Shown piece after piece: positions 17,633 to 24,077 of a stretch of DNA of 32,082 bases. Source of the DNA: a bacterium (GTDB taxonomy: Bacteria; CLD3; SB21); the NCBI GenBank assembly GCA_008933615.1, contig WBUR01000039.1, forward strand, positions 1 through 32,082, in the 5' to 3' direction. Numbering within the stretch: position 1 is the first letter of the stretch; every line of letters starts with the position of its first letter. Position numbers and translations under genes: made by a program. The notes below the pieces were generated by a model. That model saw only the letters and a list, made by a program, of their open reading frames with translations. It had not been told where the DNA came from and did not search any database.

Positions 17633-17700
17633 TCTTCCTTATCCGTTGAACTCACCGTCAAATCAATCGTGGACAGCGGCGCGACCGTCATGGAACTATC
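17633..17700 (-). pseudogene. Remnant of the 3' end of a PASTA-protein gene
   Basis: These 68 bases match 19049-19116, the last 23 codons of the intact PASTA gene, at 65 of 68 positions and in the same orientation. The reading frame is kept and would end DKEDSP-stop instead of DKEDE-stop. The three differences (CCG/CCA, TCC/TCT and ACG/ACA in the A-P-L-S-T stretch) are all synonymous third positions. No upstream part of the gene is present, so it is a fragment and is not expressed as a protein. It lies between the acyltransferase gene and the glycan operon promoter and forms a direct repeat with the intact copy, so the acyltransferase gene is bracketed. Confidence 0.88.
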
Positions 17701-17765
17701 GAGATAACACGTGAAAATACCAAGCAGAAGTTCAGGATGATACAATGTTAAATACAGACATTTTA

Positions 17766-18896
17766 TCATTTCGAGTTATCTCCACTCACGATGTTAGAAA
17801 AAGATATTTTCAATTTTAAAAATATTGATTCATAATATTCGTATGAAATTGCTGCTATAAGTATTACAATAAATAAACTCAGGGGATACACTAGCCAATT
17901 TGTAGTGCAATTCATATAAATAGCTATATAGAGCGACAAAACAATGCCAATTGGATGATACATGTACAAGCCATAAGAAAGTTTTCCTAAATAATCAAAC
18001 ACCTTATTTTCTAAAGAAATCTTTAATTTACCATTTACGGCAAAATTCAAGATTATGATACCAAACAACGAGCCGTAAAATTCGTAATGGAAATAGGGCA
18101 TACGTACGCCTCTTATTATTAAGACAGAAGTAAGAATAATTGTTGTGTAAAATACAAAATTATTCATAAAAAGTTTTAAATATTTACTTTTTTCAAAAAG
18201 TAAAATGGCGTAAAAACCACCTATTGCCATGCAATCAATATTAAAACTTGACCAAAAAGTTTTTATTACATGTTTATATGGAAGGGTATCAGAATAATTA
18301 GAATTCAATATTTTTGCGATAATCAAATACAAAAAAATGATGAGCACCATTAATTTTATTCGATTCTTCTTAAAGAACTTCAAAAGGACAGGCCACACTA
18401 AATAGTATTGTTCCTCAGTTCCAATAGACCAAGTGTGTGAAGCGTAGGGGATTACGCCGAATAATGCCAAAACAAGATTTGGGAAAAAGATAGCGTATAG
18501 AATAATTTTTAAAATCAAATCCTTATACACTACATCTTTTTCGAAACCAGGCAAAGTAAAAATACTAATATTCGGAAAAATCCACAAAGCCAGAAAAATA
18601 ATTAAAAAATATAATGGCCAAATTCGCAGAACCCTGCGAATATAGAAGTTTTTTATGTTTATGTACTTAAATTTGTCTTGTTCTGCCAAAAGAAGATAAG
18701 TAATCAAAAAGCCACTTAAAACAAAAAATAGAACCACACCAAGCTTTCCAATAACATCAATAAACGGCACTACTTTCCAATAATTATCAATCTTAAAAAT
18801 TTGTTTGATTTGCTCTACATGATGTATGATTACTAAAAAGGCAGCAATAAATCTTATGCCATTTAGGTTTGGAAAATAAATTTTCTGTTTATCCAA
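17766..18896 (-). CDS. Acyltransferase 3 family (OafA-like) membrane O-acyltransferase
   Basis: 376 residues from a TTG at 18896. A GAGAGA purine stretch six bases upstream serves as ribosome-binding site. The N-terminus FPNLNGIRFIAAFLVIIHHVEQ has the family's R (R15) and catalytic-type H (H25), and SHTWSIGTEEQYYLVWPVLL is the second signature. About ten hydrophobic segments fill the rest. OafA-type proteins O-acetylate surface glycans on the periplasmic side. The gene is visibly more AT-rich than its neighbours and is bracketed by two copies of the PASTA gene end, both consistent with later arrival. It lies upstream of the main operon promoter. Confidence 0.87.
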   Translation of the reverse strand: MDKQKIYFPNLNGIRFIAAFLVIIHHVEQIKQIFKIDNYWKVVPFIDVIGKLGVVLFFVLSGFLITYLLLAEQDKFKYINIKNFYIRRVLRIWPLYFLIIFLALWIFPNISIFTLPGFEKDVVYKDLILKIILYAIFFPNLVLALFGVIPYASHTWSIGTEEQYYLVWPVLLKFFKKNRIKLMVLIIFLYLIIAKILNSNYSDTLPYKHVIKTFWSSFNIDCMAIGGFYAILLFEKSKYLKLFMNNFVFYTTIILTSVLIIRGVRMPYFHYEFYGSLFGIIILNFAVNGKLKISLENKVFDYLGKLSYGLYMYHPIGIVLSLYIAIYMNCTTNWLVYPLSLFIVILIAAISYEYYESIFLKLKISFSNIVSGDNSK

Positions 18897-19041
18897 GCAG
18901 TCTCTCTTTATTCATATTATGTCGAGCAAAGTCAACGTTGATTCTTCACTTCGCATTCTATCAAATAGTCATATACTATAGGTTCCTTGCTTTTTGAATT
19001 GTGGTCCTAGTTCAATGACTGCAGGAGCAAGTGTGTTATGT

Positions 19042-19773
19042 TTATTCATCTTCCTTATCCGTTGAACTCACCGTCAAATCAATTGTAGACAGTGGCGCGA
19101 CCGTCATGGAACTATCCAGCGATTGGGCGATCACCGTACCGGGTAAGAGTTCATGTGAATATTTTTTGACAATGATGCCCAGTCGTAATCCGGATTCCAC
19201 GATCAATGATTTTGCTTCGAGTAAACTTTTGTGTATGAGATACGGAACTTTTGCTTCTACGAGATTATTCCCAATACTCACTACAACGTCTATGGAAGCG
19301 CCGATATTAATCTTTTGATTAGGCTCGATCGACTGTTCCAGTATCACGCCTGCCGGGAACTCGTTGGAGGCTTGTGAATCGACCTTTCCCATCTTCAGAT
19401 TCAATGATTCGAGATTAAACTGAGCGTCACGTAATGTGGACAGCTTGAGAAGAGGAACATTGATCATGCGGTCATTGTCCGCGATAATAAGCTCAACGCT
19501 CCGTCCCGGTTTTACGGTGGTCATAGCTTCCGGTATTTGCTGAATCACATGATCCGGCGTGGCGAGACGATCGTAACGATTTTTTCTAATTACGGTGAGC
19601 TGTGCATGTTCCAAAATTTTTTTTGCTTCGGCAAAATCTTTGTCCACTACGTTCGGAACCCTAACCTGTTCGCCATGGGAAACATAGAATGGCATGATCC
19701 ATTTATCCATGACAAGAACGGTGAGAATAACCAGCATTGAGAGTAAAACCGAAGTTTTAATAAAATTTTTCAA
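19042..19773 (-). CDS. Membrane-anchored protein with three PASTA domains, no kinase domain
   Basis: 243 residues. A single N-terminal hydrophobic segment (about residues 8-30) is followed by three PASTA repeats: VRVPNVVDKDFAEAKKIL (about 37-105), INVPLLKLSTLRDAQFNL (about 106-172) and AKVPYLIHKSLLEAKSLI (about 173-237). Each ends in a V-E-L/D-V-V strand. PASTA domains bind muropeptides or unlinked peptidoglycan and are usually found on Ser/Thr kinases or PBPs, but here they stand alone. The frame starts at TTG 19773; an in-frame ATG at 19737 would shorten the membrane anchor. A TATAAT at 19787-19782 would leave almost no leader before the TTG but a 39-base one before the ATG. The last 68 coding bases recur at 17633. 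Confidence 0.85.
   Translation of the reverse strand: MKNFIKTSVLLSMLVILTVLVMDKWIMPFYVSHGEQVRVPNVVDKDFAEAKKILEHAQLTVIRKNRYDRLATPDHVIQQIPEAMTTVKPGRSVELIIADNDRMINVPLLKLSTLRDAQFNLESLNLKMGKVDSQASNEFPAGVILEQSIEPNQKINIGASIDVVVSIGNNLVEAKVPYLIHKSLLEAKSLIVESGLRLGIIVKKYSHELLPGTVIAQSLDSSMTVAPLSTIDLTVSSTDKEDE
19049..19116 (-). repeat. 68-bp direct repeat, intact copy inside the PASTA gene
   Basis: This is the partner of 17633-17700, with 65 of 68 bases identical and in the same orientation. The repeat covers the codons for D-S-S-M-T-V-A-P-L-S-T-I-D-L-T-V-S-S-T-D-K-E and part of the next codon. The 1,416 bases from one copy to the next hold the acyltransferase gene. Confidence 0.9.
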
Positions 19774-19781
19774 GCGTATGT

Positions 19782-19787
19782 ATTATA
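19782..19787 (-). promoter_or_regulatory. Possible -10 box for the PASTA gene
   Basis: TATAAT on the minus strand matches the sigma70 -10 consensus fully. No good -35 hexamer lies 16-19 bases upstream. It would start transcription only about three bases before the TTG at 19773, so it fits better if translation begins at the ATG at 19737. Confidence 0.3.
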
Positions 19788-19858
19788 AGCAAAAAAAGCT
19801 AATCGAAGTGAGGCAAATATATTTAAAACACCGTATAAAGGCAAACTAAAATAATAAA

Positions 19859-19887
19859 TTGACAAATCCGGTTTACTTTAGTACACT
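19859..19887 (+). promoter_or_regulatory. Sigma70-type promoter of the receiver-histidine kinase gene
   Basis: TTGACA (19859-19864, full match) and TACACT (19882-19887, 4 of 6) are exactly 17 bases apart. The start point would be near 19894, giving a leader of about 57 bases before the ATG at 19951. It lies in the divergent gap between the PASTA gene and the kinase gene. Confidence 0.6.
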
Positions 19888-19950
19888 CACCAACGGCTCT
19901 CCAGAAGTCAATTCAGACTCAATAACACTGCATAAACCCAACCCGTATTC

Positions 19951-21096
19951 ATGGAAGAAAAAAAGCACAAAATCCTTATCGTTGACGATGAAGAGTTAAA
20001 CGTTCGATTTCTGTCCACTTTCCTGCAGCGTAAGGGATATGAAATCGATGTTGCCTCAACCGGCGTCGAGGCCCTGGAGCATATTGAAAGAGGGAAACCG
20101 GATGTAGTGCTGTTAGACGCTATGATGCCGGAAATGGATGGATTCGAAGTCTGCCGTCAATTGAGAAAAAATCCTGAAACGCATCTTTTGCCGGTGATCA
20201 TGGTTACAGCGCTTCACAGTATCGAGGATGAAGTACGCGCCCTCGAAGCGGGTTCGGATGATTTTTTACCGAAGCCGATCAATAACCTTGAACTCATGGC
20301 CCGATTACGTTCTCTTTTGCGAATCAAAACACTGCACGACCAATTGCGCGAAAGTAAAAAAGAATTGGAAGAAAAAAACCAAAAACTGATCGAGCTGCAG
20401 GGGCTTCGCGATTCATTGACCCAAATGATCGTCCATGATCTGAAAAACCCCCTTACCGGGATTATGGGCTGCAGCGAGCTTCTGCAAATGATGCCGGAGA
20501 ATCTTTCTGAAAGACAGCTTTCTATCATCAAAAAAATGGATGAAAGTTCATCGGTCATTCAAAATATGATTACGGATATTTTGGACATAAGCCGTATGGA
20601 AGAAAATAAAGTCAAGCTTCGAAAAGAGCCTTTTCATATTTTGGAAATTCTTGACGCCAATCTGAATGAAATGGCCTATACCATGCAAAAAAACGGCATA
20701 AGCGGCCAACTCGATGTTGATAACGACGTACCGATGATCAGCGCCGATAAAGATATGATCCATCGCGTAGTGGCTAATTTACTGCACAACGCGGTCAAAC
20801 ATTCCGTGAAAGGCGGCAAAATCAATTTGATTGCTAAATATGAACCTGAAGTAACGCGCCTCCATGTGACAGTGAAAGACAATGGTGAAGGTATTGCCCC
20901 TCAATATACGGAAAAGATATTTGAAAAATTTGCTCAGGCCGATCTTAAAAAACTGGGACTTAAAACGGATAGGGGATTAGGATTAACTTTTTGCAAGTTG
21001 GCCGTGGAGGCTCACGGCGGAAAAATATGGGTTGAAAGTAAAGTCGGGGAAGGGAGCGAATTCAAGTTTTTCCTTCCCGGAGCGTCCGGAGTGTAA
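19951..21096 (+). CDS. Receiver-histidine kinase hybrid (REC-HisKA-HATPase)
   Basis: 381 residues with no membrane segment. Residues 7-122 are a full receiver domain: acidic pair D12/D13, phospho-acceptor D56 in VVLLDAMMPEMDG, T86 and K108 (in FLPKP). A coiled-coil linker at about 125-152 leads to HisKA with H162 in IVHDLKNPLTGIM. The ATPase has the N box with N280 (NLLHNAVKHS), G1 VKDNGEGIAP, F box EKIFEKFAQ and G2 RGLGLTFCKLAVEAHGG. An N-terminal receiver in front of a kinase core means its activity is set by an upstream phosphodonor rather than by a direct signal. A small receiver-like gene follows after four bases. No Shine-Dalgarno sequence is visible. Confidence 0.92.
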   Translation: MEEKKHKILIVDDEELNVRFLSTFLQRKGYEIDVASTGVEALEHIERGKPDVVLLDAMMPEMDGFEVCRQLRKNPETHLLPVIMVTALHSIEDEVRALEAGSDDFLPKPINNLELMARLRSLLRIKTLHDQLRESKKELEEKNQKLIELQGLRDSLTQMIVHDLKNPLTGIMGCSELLQMMPENLSERQLSIIKKMDESSSVIQNMITDILDISRMEENKVKLRKEPFHILEILDANLNEMAYTMQKNGISGQLDVDNDVPMISADKDMIHRVVANLLHNAVKHSVKGGKINLIAKYEPEVTRLHVTVKDNGEGIAPQYTEKIFEKFAQADLKKLGLKTDRGLGLTFCKLAVEAHGGKIWVESKVGEGSEFKFFLPGASGV

Positions 21097-21100
21097 TTTC

Positions 21101-21463
21101 ATGTCTAAGAGCATCGCGCTTTGTGTTGACGACATTTTATTTACCTCAAAAATTGCTGTAACGGCCAAAGCGCTTCAGATTGAGACTAACTCCATAAGCG
21201 GTAAACCTGAAACAATAGTCGAACAAATTCGCTCATTGAAACCATCGGCTATTTTAATGGACTTAAATTCCAATAAAATGAATCCTATTGTGCTGATTCA
21301 TTCATTAAAAAACGATCCGGTCACCGTATCGATCCCTATTATTGGCTTTTTATCGCACGTCGACACCGATACGCGCAATGCTGCAGTTTCCGCCGGATGC
21401 GATCAGATTATAACCCGCTCAACTTTTGTTCAAAAATTACCCGGCATTCTATCTGCCATTTAA
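21101..21463 (+). CDS. Stand-alone receiver-like protein, atypical
   Basis: 120 residues from ATG 21101. An earlier in-frame start at 21032 lies inside the kinase gene and is unlikely. The receiver fold can be traced: acidic pair D10/D11 (ALCVDDIL), possible phospho-acceptor D54 (AILMDLNSN) and S85 at the Thr/Ser switch position. The invariant Lys is R106 (QIITRSTF), and the usual MPxxDG after the Asp is absent. It is the length of a single receiver with no output domain, so it probably works by protein contacts or as a phosphate sink for the kinase encoded just before it. The four-base gap points to co-translation. Confidence 0.72.
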   Translation: MSKSIALCVDDILFTSKIAVTAKALQIETNSISGKPETIVEQIRSLKPSAILMDLNSNKMNPIVLIHSLKNDPVTVSIPIIGFLSHVDTDTRNAAVSAGCDQIITRSTFVQKLPGILSAI

Positions 21464-21478
21464 ATTTTTCTAATTACC

Positions 21479-22159
21479 ATGATCTTCTTATCCCGGTTTT
21501 TTAAATATGTAATCGAATTCATATTTCCTCCGTTCTGCATTCTATGCGACGGGCAACTGAGTTTAAATGATAAACTGGTATGCCGATCGTGTCTGATCGA
21601 TCTGAAAAAGGTAGAAGGGATTGTTCGGGAAGGAGTCATTGATTTTGACTGTATAGATGAAATCCGGGCTGGCGTATATTACGATACAAAACTACAGACG
21701 CTGATTCATCATTTTAAATATCAGCGCGCACTTGGTTTAGCGGATGCGTTCGCCGATATGCTGGCGCCGATCATTCTTGAAAACGCGCCATGGCGTGCGT
21801 CCGATTTATTAATTCCGGTTCCGCTGCACAAGGTCAAATTCAGGGAACGTTCATTCAATCAATCGGAAGAAATTGCAAAAGCGCTGTCCGACAAAGTGGA
21901 TATTCCATGCAGCGCTGACGTTTTGTTACGGAGGGCCAATACCGAATCCCAGACGCAAATGGCCGATGCGCAGGAGCGGGTAAAAAATATGGCGAACGTT
22001 TTTGTGGTCAAAAACACCCATGCTGTGAGCGGCAAAACAATCATATTGATCGATGATCTTATTACGACAGGTTCAACTGCCAATGCCTGTGCGCGGGTGT
22101 TAAAACAACATGGCGCTCAAAAAGTGTACGTCCTAACGGTTGGGAGGCCGTATTTCTAA
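21479..22159 (+). CDS. comF: ComF family phosphoribosyltransferase-like protein
   Basis: 226 residues. Two CxxC pairs near the N-terminus (FCILC and CRSC) form the small zinc site typical of ComF. The PRTase domain follows with VPLHKVKFRERSFNQSEEIAKAL and the PRPP-binding motif ILIDDLITTGSTANACARVL. ComF proteins act in DNA uptake during competence in some bacteria and are widely present in others, where the role is less clear. The length fits the family (about 220-240). It follows the receiver-like gene after 15 bases. No competence genes are visible in the window, so the physiological role here is open. Confidence 0.88.
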   Translation: MIFLSRFFKYVIEFIFPPFCILCDGQLSLNDKLVCRSCLIDLKKVEGIVREGVIDFDCIDEIRAGVYYDTKLQTLIHHFKYQRALGLADAFADMLAPIILENAPWRASDLLIPVPLHKVKFRERSFNQSEEIAKALSDKVDIPCSADVLLRRANTESQTQMADAQERVKNMANVFVVKNTHAVSGKTIILIDDLITTGSTANACARVLKQHGAQKVYVLTVGRPYF

Positions 22160-22200
22160 AAATGTAATATCAAAATCCCCGTTCAGGTGAAAATGATAAC

Positions 22201-22229
22201 TTGCAATGAATATATTTAATACCGATATT
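22201..22229 (+). promoter_or_regulatory. Weak candidate promoter before the lipid kinase gene
   Basis: TTGCAA (22201-22206) and GATATT (22224-22229) are 17 bases apart, each matching 4 of 6 consensus positions. A start near 22236 would give a leader of about 22 bases before the kinase ribosome-binding site and start. The match is weak enough to arise by chance. Confidence 0.25.
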
Positions 22230-22248
22230 CGAGCCCTTTTTACTATTC

Positions 22249-22253
22249 AGGAG
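22249..22253 (+). promoter_or_regulatory. Strong Shine-Dalgarno sequence that decides a non-AUG start
   Basis: AGGAG, extended by TGAT, stands four bases before ATT (22258) and seven bases before ATC (22261) in the lipid-kinase frame. No ATG, GTG or TTG occurs in that frame between the stop at 22207-22209 and the GTG at 22456. Other frames starting here close quickly. Confidence 0.75.
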
Positions 22254-22257
22254 TGAT

Positions 22258-23169
22258 ATTATCGATAACAAATCAAAACGTAAGGTCGGGTTTGTCGTTA
22301 ATCCCAAAGCGGGGATTAACAAAAGCGCTTACGACGAGATAAAGTCCCTTTGCAAAAAAATATTTGATGACAGCTATCAAATAGAGATTCATCTCACCCG
22401 CGGTCCCGGTGACGCAACGGCAATCTCTCAACATTATGCACAGGATAACTTTGATGTGGTTGCATCGGCAGGGGGGGATGGAACGGCTAATGAAACGGCG
22501 CAGGGATTGCTCGGGTCTGAAACCGCAATGACCATTATTCCTTATGGGTCGGGCAACGGCCTTGCCCGCGGACTCCGCATTCCTATGAATAAAGAAAAAG
22601 CGCTGCGAACGATCCTTACCGGCAGCCCGCGCCTTATTGATGTTGGAGAAATTATAGACGGGGATAAGCGTAAACTCTTCTTCGGCTTTGCCGGTATCGG
22701 ATATGACGCATTTATCGGTAAGTTGTTTAATGATCGAACAGGGCGACGAGGATTGTTTTCTTATATTTATCTTTCAATCGTGTCGTATTCCGAATTCAAA
22801 CCGGTGTCGATGAAGATCAAGGTTAACGACAAAGAAATATTTACCAATCCGTTTGTTCTGGCCGTTGCGAATACGAACGAATACGGCAATGGCGCCAAAA
22901 TCGCTCCTCACGCAATTCCGGATGACGGTTTTTTTGAATTGTGTATACTGCAGGATATGACGATGTTCAAAGGGCTTCTCCAAGGCTGGCGTTTATTTGA
23001 CGGCTCGATAGATAAGATCGCTGAAATGACCATGCTGCGCACAACAAAAGTTGAAGTGTTTCCGGAATCGTCAGTTTATTATCATGCAGATGGAGAAACA
23101 CAGCAAACATCCAACCCTTTGATTTTTAGCATTCTGCCAAGACATCTTAAAATGATCGCTCCACAATGA
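22258..23169 (+). CDS. Diacylglycerol/lipid kinase (YegS/BmrU/DgkB family) with non-AUG start
   Basis: 303 residues if read from ATT 22258. The first residues after it are DNKSKRKVGFVVNPKAG, carrying the family's NPxAG nucleotide-binding motif, and about 65 residues later comes SAGGDGTANETAQGL, the GGDGTxNE signature. Further motifs are PYGSGNGLARGL, FGFAGIGYDA and PDDGFFELCI. The enzyme phosphorylates diacylglycerol or a related lipid with ATP at the inner membrane. Beginning at the first usual codon, GTG 22456, would remove the NPxAG strand and leave a broken domain. A strong AGGAG is placed for ATT 22258 or ATC 22261. AUU starts are known in E. coli infC and pcnB. A sequencing error that removed an ATG is the main alternative. 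Confidence 0.87.
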   Translation: MIDNKSKRKVGFVVNPKAGINKSAYDEIKSLCKKIFDDSYQIEIHLTRGPGDATAISQHYAQDNFDVVASAGGDGTANETAQGLLGSETAMTIIPYGSGNGLARGLRIPMNKEKALRTILTGSPRLIDVGEIIDGDKRKLFFGFAGIGYDAFIGKLFNDRTGRRGLFSYIYLSIVSYSEFKPVSMKIKVNDKEIFTNPFVLAVANTNEYGNGAKIAPHAIPDDGFFELCILQDMTMFKGLLQGWRLFDGSIDKIAEMTMLRTTKVEVFPESSVYYHADGETQQTSNPLIFSILPRHLKMIAPQ

Positions 23170-23190
23170 CCTAATATTCTCTTGACTCTC

Positions 23191-23219
23191 ACATGCTAAA
23201 AAATTAACTTTTAGCGTGT
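23191..23219. promoter_or_regulatory. Inverted repeat upstream of the Crp/Fnr-type gene; operator candidate
   Basis: ACATGCTAAAA (23191-23201) and TTTTAGCGTGT (23209-23219) are inverted copies with one mismatch (10 of 11), separated by seven bases. It ends 36 bases before the ATG at 23256. No T-run follows, so a terminator for the upstream gene is unlikely. A dimeric regulator, perhaps the Crp-like protein itself, is a reasonable binder. Confidence 0.5.
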
Positions 23220-23255
23220 ACTCAATATTATTCTGCAAATGTAGAAACCGGCACC

Positions 23256-23957
23256 ATGAACGAAGACGTCGCGTCACTCCATAAAATTGACATTCTGAAA
23301 AAGGTTCCCATTTTCAGTGAAATCAGTTCCAAAGATCTTGAAAAGATTGTTGCGGTAACCCATCATAGGAAATACCGCAAAGATAATATGATCCTGATCG
23401 AGGAGGAAGCCGGCCAAACCATGTTCATATTGATGAGCGGGCAGGTTAAAATTTCCAGAATCAGCGAAGACGGGAGAGAAGTGATTCTTGCCGTGATGGG
23501 CGCGGGAGAATTTTTCGGCGAACTTTCCCTGTTGGACGGTCAATCACGTTCTGCGAATGTGACCGTTATTAAAGACGCCGAAATGCTTTTAATCAATCGC
23601 GACGATTTTCTGAACCTGCTCAATGAGTTTCCGAGAATTGCTATTCAATTACTCAGAGAATTAGCAAGCCGTATGCGTAAATCCGATTCACAGATCAAAA
23701 GCCTTTCACTTAAGAATGCAACCGGAAAGGTTACCGGCACCATTCACCGGCTGGCGGAGGATATCGGGATTCGAACCGGTAATCATGTCCACATTGAAAA
23801 TCTGCCCACACAGCAGGATTTGGCAAATATGGCGGGCACATCCCGTGAAACTATCTCACGCGTACTGCAAAAATTGGCCAATGAAAAATACATCACGAGA
23901 GACGGGAGTAAATTGATTATTACGGACTATGAACGATTCAAAAAGGACTTTATCTAA
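23256..23957 (+). CDS. Crp/Fnr family transcriptional regulator
   Basis: 233 residues. The cyclic-nucleotide-binding-like beta barrel spans about residues 12-130 (FILMSGQVKISRISEDGREVILAVMGAGEFFGELSLLDGQSRSANV). The long dimerisation helix lies at about 130-155 (LLRELASRMRKSDSQI). The winged helix-turn-helix ends the protein, with LPTQQDLANMAGTSRETISRVLQKL as the recognition part. There is no N-terminal cysteine cluster, so it is not an Fnr-type Fe-S sensor. GEFFGELSLLDGQSRSA matches the phosphate-binding cassette of CRP-like proteins, so a nucleotide ligand is possible. An inverted repeat lies just upstream and a strong terminator just downstream, making it a single-gene unit. Confidence 0.92.
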   Translation: MNEDVASLHKIDILKKVPIFSEISSKDLEKIVAVTHHRKYRKDNMILIEEEAGQTMFILMSGQVKISRISEDGREVILAVMGAGEFFGELSLLDGQSRSANVTVIKDAEMLLINRDDFLNLLNEFPRIAIQLLRELASRMRKSDSQIKSLSLKNATGKVTGTIHRLAEDIGIRTGNHVHIENLPTQQDLANMAGTSRETISRVLQKLANEKYITRDGSKLIITDYERFKKDFI

Positions 23958-23979
23958 AAAGAGGCCTAAACGTTAGAAT

Positions 23980-24010
23980 AAAAGCCAACCTTGAAAGGTT
24001 GGCTTTTATA
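23980..24010 (+). terminator. Rho-independent terminator after the Crp/Fnr-type gene
   Basis: AAAAGCCAACC (23980-23990) pairs perfectly with GGTTGGCTTTT (23997-24007) around a six-base loop (TTGAAA). The 3' arm runs into T-rich sequence. The 5' arm begins with A's, so it may also work for the opposite strand. It lies 23 bases after the stop codon. Confidence 0.88.
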
Positions 24011-24077
24011 TTTATGGATTTTCTGACAAAAAAAAATTATATTTATCCGCTTTTTTTTAAAGGAAATATTTCCACGG

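Noticed and set aside
17701-17782. GAGATAAC and GTTATCTC as possible inverted ends of a mobile element
   Set aside because: The arms are eight bases, one lies inside the acyltransferase coding end, and no transposase or target duplication is seen.
18965-18979. Short dyad ATAGTCATATACTAT between the PASTA and acyltransferase genes
   Set aside because: The arms are only five bases, AT-rich and without a linked promoter pattern, so too weak to report as a site.
22456-23169. Lipid kinase starting at GTG 22456
   Set aside because: It would drop the NPxAG strand and 66 well-conserved-looking residues that are in frame directly upstream, and it has no ribosome site.
24062-24073. Perfect 12-base palindrome GGAAATATTTCC before the kinase at 24078
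   Set aside because: It overlaps the AAAGGAAA ribosome site in an AT-rich stretch; short palindromes like this are expected by chance, and nothing else marks it as an operator.
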